Below are positions 34,354-37,495 of a stretch of DNA of 37,495 bases, in pieces (positions within the stretch are counted from its first letter, which is position 1; each line of letters begins with the position of its first letter). This DNA comes from Kiritimatiellia bacterium (GTDB lineage: Bacteria; Verrucomicrobiota; Kiritimatiellia; JAAZAB01): NCBI GenBank assembly GCA_028718125.1, contig JAQUMN010000037.1, positions 1-37,495 on the forward strand, in the 5' to 3' direction. The position numbers were made by a program, and so were the translations under genes. The notes beneath the pieces are model-generated. The model was not told the origin of the DNA, did no database searches, and was given only the letters and a program-made list of their open reading frames with translations.

Positions 34354-35667
34354 TCAAAACTTGTGTGCCGCATGTGCGCCGAGCATGAACTCCAGTTGGA
34401 GCCACACGGCATCACCATCCTGCGCGTTTTCCTGCCACGTGTGGTTATACTGAAATCGCAGTTTGCTGAATTCGGTCGGGTACCAGGTAATATTTGGGGA
34501 AATCCGTTCTTCGGTTGGACGTTCCGCCGTTGCGTCTTCGCTGGCGCTCTTGTCGCCGGTCACATACTCGCCGCGTAACCCCAGTACCCAGCGCCGGATG
34601 AACCCCCACTGCACTTGGGAATAAAAGCCCCAGTCATGCAACGTCTCGGCAGGCAACCCTGCGGCGGAATCTTCGCCTGCTTCGAAGTTGCGGCCCAGCA
34701 CCTCAGTTTGCCATGTGACAAACGGCCATCCTGCTTCGGCGTTCAGCGGCTTCCATTTCCAGAACGCGTCCAAGCCATAGATGAGAGAGCGGGTGTCTGC
34801 ACCCGTGTCGTTTGGACCGAGCGCCGCAGAGGCGCCCAGGACGAGAGTTTGTGAATCGGTCAGGTCAAATGATGAGGCGAGACGAGGCACAAAGAGGAAG
34901 TCGCCCAAGCCGTCGAGATTACGAGCGGTTGTTGCGTGCCCGTAAACACGGTCAATCCCGTTGGTATCTGCCTCCCCGGTGTAACGGAAGCTAAAGGCAT
35001 CGCCCCCCTGGCCGTTGAACATGCCGAGCGTCAACTCCGTGTAATTTGGCGTGGGGACGAGCCATGACAACCGCGCGCCGTTCTGGCGCAGACCATCCTC
35101 GCCAAACATCCGGTTAAGGATCAAGGGCTGATCCACGAACGCCCATGTGTGAGGATGTTGGTTGTTTTGTCGGCCGAATTCCGCGTAAAACCGGCCCGCT
35201 TTGGCCTGTAATCCATAGGGCAGGCAGGAGGAAAGCGCATAGGCCTCTTCCAATTCCAATTGGGTTTCCTCCTCGAAATCGGTCATAAAAACGATGTTGG
35301 CGAACCCCTTGAGGTAAGGGTCGACAGCACCGTCGAGTGCGAGTTCCGCATTACGGATGGAAAATCCCCGCTGTGACGGATCATGACAGCCAGGTTGGAT
35401 TTCCTTGGTATCCGCAGGGGATGACCAGCCGGCGTTAAACAGAACATCGAAACTGGCGTTCATGTAAGCAGAACCCGCGCGCCCCAGCGTCATGGCCGGG
35501 GCGGTGAGCTTGGTCTCCGACACTTTCTGCTCAAGAGCCTCCGTGCGCAAACGCAGTTGCCTGAGTTCATCAATCATGTTAGTTGACGTTCCCTCGTCGG
35601 CCGCAAAGCTTATGAGGGGCACCATCAGAACGATGGCGGCAAGCAAACGATAGAGTGCAGTCTTCAA
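34354..35667 (-). CDS. outer-membrane porin of the metal-uptake operon
   Basis: About 437 residues. The best start is TTG at 35667: AAAGGAGG lies 6-7 nt before it and it opens a signal peptide (KTALYRLLAAIVLMVPLISFA). An ATG at 35700 is in frame. After cleavage comes a short coiled coil (DELRQLRLRTEALEQKV), then a β-barrel with RNAELALDGAVDP, YAEFGRQNNQHPH and many aromatic strands, ending in F. It resembles OprP/OprO-like and related porins found beside zinc uptake genes. A His- and Asp/Glu-rich profile could favour cations (inference). Confidence 0.78.
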   Translation of the reverse strand: MKTALYRLLAAIVLMVPLISFAADEGTSTNMIDELRQLRLRTEALEQKVSETKLTAPAMTLGRAGSAYMNASFDVLFNAGWSSPADTKEIQPGCHDPSQRGFSIRNAELALDGAVDPYLKGFANIVFMTDFEEETQLELEEAYALSSCLPYGLQAKAGRFYAEFGRQNNQHPHTWAFVDQPLILNRMFGEDGLRQNGARLSWLVPTPNYTELTLGMFNGQGGDAFSFRYTGEADTNGIDRVYGHATTARNLDGLGDFLFVPRLASSFDLTDSQTLVLGASAALGPNDTGADTRSLIYGLDAFWKWKPLNAEAGWPFVTWQTEVLGRNFEAGEDSAAGLPAETLHDWGFYSQVQWGFIRRWVLGLRGEYVTGDKSASEDATAERPTEERISPNITWYPTEFSKLRFQYNHTWQENAQDGDAVWLQLEFMLGAHAAHKF

Positions 35668-35706
35668 AGATTCCTCCTTTACTGAATTGGGTGAAGTCAA
35701 TAAACG

Positions 35707-35734
35707 GCGACGCGGACAAACAAACCAGCGTCGC
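35707..35734. repeat. stem-loop upstream of the porin gene
   Basis: GCGACGC (35707-35713) pairs exactly with GCGTCGC (35728-35734) around a 14-nt loop, in the 90-bp spacer between the small protein and the porin. It may separate expression of the two parts of the operon. No T-run follows. Confidence 0.4.
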
Positions 35735-35757
35735 GTGATGCCTGAGCAAGCGAGATG

Positions 35758-36051
35758 TCAGGCAACCGGAGGAGCGCGCGCCTGGGTGGGATCGCGCAAG
35801 GGCGAGGAAAGAATGAACGATTGCGGAAGAACTACATCGCCAACCATGACGGACTCGACAATTGGCGCAATGTACGAAGCCGTCGTGATGACCGGGGTGT
35901 TGGCAAATTGGCAAATCGAACACTGGGCGGCCGCGTGCGCTCCATGATTGCCGTCGCAATGCGCCCGGTGGAAAGAGGAAAGCAGGACGATCCCGCCGAC
36001 AAACAGCAGGAACAGCAAAACACCTATTACTTTCGTCAATCCCCTTCTCAT
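35758..36051 (-). CDS. small Cys/His-rich exported protein (DUF2946-like)
   Basis: 97 residues. An N-terminal helix (KVIGVLLFLLFVGGIVLL) acts as signal or anchor. It is followed by HRAHCDGNHGAH and QCSICQF, a cluster of His and Cys residues suited to metal binding, and by a C-terminal ARAPP motif seen in DUF2946-type small proteins of metal-resistance and uptake operons. It lies 12 bp after the TIGR03943 gene and 90 bp before the porin. Possible role: periplasmic metal chaperone or sensor (inference). Confidence 0.65.
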   Translation of the reverse strand: MRRGLTKVIGVLLFLLFVGGIVLLSSFHRAHCDGNHGAHAAAQCSICQFANTPVITTASYIAPIVESVMVGDVVLPQSFILSSPLRDPTQARAPPVA

Positions 36052-36063
36052 GTGTTCTAAACT

Positions 36064-36792
36064 TCAGTATAAATAGGGTTGTTGCGGCTTCGGCACCCGC
36101 GAAGCCTGCGCGGCGTTTAAAAAAGGAATTGGCCGGTCGTTTTCATTGCGGAGCGCGAATCGTCCGCTGGCGTGTACCCATGTGCTCTCGGGCCAATCGG
36201 CTGGAATACCGTCAACAAGAATTGCCGCCGGCACGGCGTCGGCGACACAGCAGTTGATGACAAAGCGGAACAGGACACAGGTATTGGTCCCGAATTGTGA
36301 CGCAATTTTAGGATTGCGATGAAGCATGCCAACGACGGCAATCGTGCGCCCGGCATAGGCTTTGGGCCAACGGCAAAGATAATGGAGCGGGACATCCTCA
36401 TCCGATCCGGAAGCATCACTCATTTCTTCATTCATGACGGCATCTTGTAGCGGCATATTCCGGCCATTAATTTCGGCCATCCCCGTCCATCGGCGTTGAA
36501 ACGCATTGGCATCCAGCGTCGTGCCGCGGGCCATGCAAAGACATGCCAGCGGCAGGATCAGAATCAAAACCCGCGTGGCCTGATCGAGATCAAACGGCTG
36601 GGGACGCGCATGGATGGCGCTGAAAATGAAACCGAGCAACACCAGCAGTCCAAGCACGAGCAGAACAACGAATTCCGGACGTAGAAAATCCAGATAAGCG
36701 CGACCCGGCAGCAGACCGCTGAGCGCATAAAACCAAGCTCCCAACAGAAGCGGACGCCAGTAGCGGGCAAGCAAATCGCGCATAAGGTTCAT
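36064..36792 (-). CDS. TIGR03943-family permease subunit (YcgQ type)
   Basis: 242 residues. Three membrane helices (about 12-30, 38-60, 72-90) precede a soluble domain with FRFVINCCVADAVPA near 177-191, the Cys-Cys-x-x-Asp motif of the family. B. subtilis YcgQ is encoded beside the permease YcgR in the same way. The ATG overlaps the stop of the permease gene by 4 bp, so the two are translated together and probably form a complex. Function is unproven; in this operon metal export or delivery is likely. Confidence 0.85.
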   Translation of the reverse strand: MNLMRDLLARYWRPLLLGAWFYALSGLLPGRAYLDFLRPEFVVLLVLGLLVLLGFIFSAIHARPQPFDLDQATRVLILILPLACLCMARGTTLDANAFQRRWTGMAEINGRNMPLQDAVMNEEMSDASGSDEDVPLHYLCRWPKAYAGRTIAVVGMLHRNPKIASQFGTNTCVLFRFVINCCVADAVPAAILVDGIPADWPESTWVHASGRFALRNENDRPIPFLNAAQASRVPKPQQPYLY

Positions 36793-37495
36793 AACATCCC
36801 CATTCCCAGCGCTTCCAGCCCTGCCACGACAACAAGCACGGCCAGCAGAATCAATCCGGCCAGGGAAATGATGGCGCGTCTGGAGAAGACGGTCTGATAC
36901 ATCAGCAGCAGTTTGAGATCGAACATGGGGCCCGTCAACATGAACGCCATTTGCGCGGGCAAGGATAGAAGGCCACGGAACGAAGCGGCGATAAAGGCAT
37001 CGGCCTCGGAACAGAGGTTCAGCAGGATAGCCAGCCCCATCATCAGAAGAGAAGGCACAATCGGCAAGGCGGACAATTCCAGAAACAACCGGCGATCCAC
37101 AAGCGTTTGGGCCAAGGCGGCAACCGCCGCGCCGATCACAAGGTAGTGGGCTACGGCCAGAAAATCGTCGGAAGCATGCCGGAAAGCGCCGGCAAGCTTC
37201 CCGATCAAGCTAGTTGAGACATGTTGCGCGCCATGCGCGCAACACGAGCACCCGATTTCGTACGCTGCCGTTTTTTGATTGCCCTGTGTATGTTCACGCG
37301 CGCCCGGCGACGCCAACAATGCCGGACGGCGTACAAATAGACGCCCCATGGCCAAAGCTACGAATACAGCAATGGCATAACCGCACAGCAATCGGATGGC
37401 CGCCACCCACCAGTCCATTTTGTATGCCAGCATGGTTGACGCCGCGACGATGGGATTAACTATCGGCCCTCCCAACAGGTAAGCCACCGCCGCCG
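36789..37495 (-). CDS. permease of the ArsP/DUF318 (YcgR) family, 5' end outside window
   Basis: At least 235 residues; the frame runs off the window edge (AYLLGGPIVNPIVAAST is an internal family motif), so the first helices are missing. Helices flank a cytoplasmic or periplasmic loop with GCSCCAHGAQH, a Cys/His cluster. A second half-domain repeats the motif SEADAFIAASFRGLLSLPAQMAFMLTGP (region about residues 155-182), typical of the family. Partner of the TIGR03943 protein that follows. Known relatives export organoarsenicals or are zinc-linked; the context favours a divalent metal or metallophore. Confidence 0.85.
   Translation of the reverse strand, partial: AAVAYLLGGPIVNPIVAASTMLAYKMDWWVAAIRLLCGYAIAVFVALAMGRLFVRRPALLASPGAREHTQGNQKTAAYEIGCSCCAHGAQHVSTSLIGKLAGAFRHASDDFLAVAHYLVIGAAVAALAQTLVDRRLFLELSALPIVPSLLMMGLAILLNLCSEADAFIAASFRGLLSLPAQMAFMLTGPMFDLKLLLMYQTVFSRRAIISLAGLILLAVLVVVAGLEALGMGML

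Noticed and set aside
33357..35667. Strong ribosome-binding sites of the metal operon as a sign of recent transfer
   Set aside because: Good sites also precede core genes here (for example at 1843 and 1181), so the contrast is not consistent.

Overview
This window reads as a Gram-negative bacterial chromosome of moderately high GC, most likely from the PVC superphylum or a neighbouring deep lineage (Kiritimatiellota, Verrucomicrobiota or Lentisphaerota type). I infer this from an outer-membrane gene set (LpxA, FabZ, GspD secretin, DcaP-like and other porins), from paired OPT/DUF6785-like multi-span transporters next to MacB/FtsX-type ABC genes, and from degenerate short-period repeats filling many gene boundaries. 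There is no rRNA or complete tRNA, so the placement is inference.

Layout. 1-440: no gene; a triple direct repeat resembling the end of an IS21-type element, and hairpins. 441-12949 (minus strand): a six-gene block in the order LolD/MacB-like ATPase, giant permease with an inactive-looking M28-peptidase-like periplasmic domain, OPT-like transporter, second OPT-like transporter with a large coiled-coil insertion, minimal FtsX permease, second ATPase. This is my main candidate for an undescribed envelope system. 13220-14523 (plus): a PqqD-like small protein and an unknown partner, behind a leader with three hairpins. 14698-16113 (minus): a DEAD-box helicase. 16418-17620 (plus): a DcaP-like porin. 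17632-19062 (minus): RtcB. 19319-21765 (plus): an ArnT-like glycosyltransferase coupled by an ATGA overlap to a membrane-anchored dual-specificity phosphatase. 22057-24101 (plus): a lytic transglycosylase and a Gfo/Idh/MocA oxidoreductase. 24137-30516 (minus): gspF, gspE, gspD, lpxA and fabZ.

30517-32529 is a gene graveyard: the 5' half of a tRNA-Ser(UGA) that stops at the anticodon arm, a second copy of its 5' end, pieces of a porin, of phage terminases, perhaps of a DNA methyltransferase, and of an ankyrin protein, plus direct repeats that could be recombinase sites. 32530-37495 (minus): a probable zinc/manganese acquisition operon (permease, TIGR03943 partner, small Cys/His-rich protein, porin, metal-binding protein, ABC permease). 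Its ABC ATPase is not in the window.

A theme across the window is a family of degenerate tandem arrays with a strict 7-bp period. They fill the lpxA-gspD and gspD-gspE spacers almost end to end, flank or enter the glycosyltransferase and transglycosylase genes, and encode the hydrophobic core of the signal peptide of the giant ABC permease.
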